Below are positions 60,064 to 64,000 of a stretch of DNA of 64,000 nucleotides, in pieces. The position numbers and the translations under genes were made by a program. The number at the start of each line of letters is the position of its first letter. Within the stretch, counting starts at the first letter, position 1. The DNA is from Mesorhizobium loti. Lineage in GTDB: Bacteria; Pseudomonadota; Alphaproteobacteria; Rhizobiales; Rhizobiaceae. The notes beneath the pieces are model-generated. The model made no database searches. It was given only the letters and a program-made list of their open reading frames with translations, and was not told where the DNA came from. Location of the stretch: positions 3,481,001 to 3,545,000 of the forward strand of contig AP017605.1 of assembly GCA_002356515.1 (NCBI GenBank), read 5' to 3'.

Positions 60064-64000
<3,937 letters not shown>

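Overview
The window is a 64 kb high-GC alphaproteobacterial chromosome segment. It is most likely from Mesorhizobium or a close Rhizobiales relative. The reasons are the PhyR-NepR-EcfG general stress module, two HWE-type histidine kinases plus a third of the related HisKA_2/HWE type, an AapJ-type amino-acid binding protein, a polyamine-type ABC system with BetI-like control, and rhizobial-style interspersed palindromic repeats. Species assignment is inference. I see no rRNA, tRNA, CRISPR array, prophage, integrase or insertion sequence. Base composition and gene density look uniform, so this reads as native chromosome rather than an island.

Layout. (1) 0-4.7 kb: the tail of an amino-acid ABC transporter, a three-domain fusion (APH-like kinase, M23 peptidase, class-III PLP enzyme) and a divergent Lrp-type regulator. 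(2) 4.1-9.3 kb: a TetR regulator and an RND efflux pair. (3) 9.3-15 kb: an L,D-transpeptidase, two small membrane proteins, a response-regulator pair (one with a degenerate receiver), a hybrid histidine kinase and a small membrane protein. (4) 15.5-32.5 kb: a large catabolic and uptake cluster with a Rieske oxygenase, an omega-aminotransferase, a putrescine-type ABC transporter with two tandem binding proteins, a flavin amine oxidase, a BetI-like repressor, a methyltransferase, two COG1233-type FAD oxidoreductases, a GcvT-like folate enzyme, an 81-aa unknown protein and an M19 dipeptidase. Three copies of a TTGAA-N6-TTCAA palindrome sit at its three promoter regions, so it looks like one regulon for an amine or N-methylated compound. 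(5) 32.6-36.3 kb: an acetyltransferase, an MhqD/MhqO-like hydrolase-dioxygenase pair and a sulfatase. (6) 36.3-47.6 kb: a general stress response neighbourhood with ecfG-nepR/phyR, sensor kinases, a Crp/Fnr regulator, a diacylglycerol-kinase-like protein, a PRC-barrel protein and several tiny membrane proteins. I find ten GGAAC-N16/17-CGTT promoters here. (7) 47.6-54.3 kb: a CHASE-domain kinase and a xylose-type ABC operon (xylG-xylH-xylF) with a divergent ROK repressor and two matching palindromic operators. (8) 54.3-64 kb: phoB-phoU-pstBACS in one minus-strand operon behind a three-repeat PHO box, and the 3' part of a large multi-PAS hybrid kinase that runs off the window.

The two strongest new-looking signals are the shared palindrome that ties the 15.5-31.4 kb genes into one regulon of unknown substrate, and the dense cluster of EcfG promoters that places several uncharacterised small membrane proteins and one HWE kinase in the general stress regulon. 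Starts were chosen by ribosome binding sites and domain boundaries; several are TTG or GTG and are marked as such.
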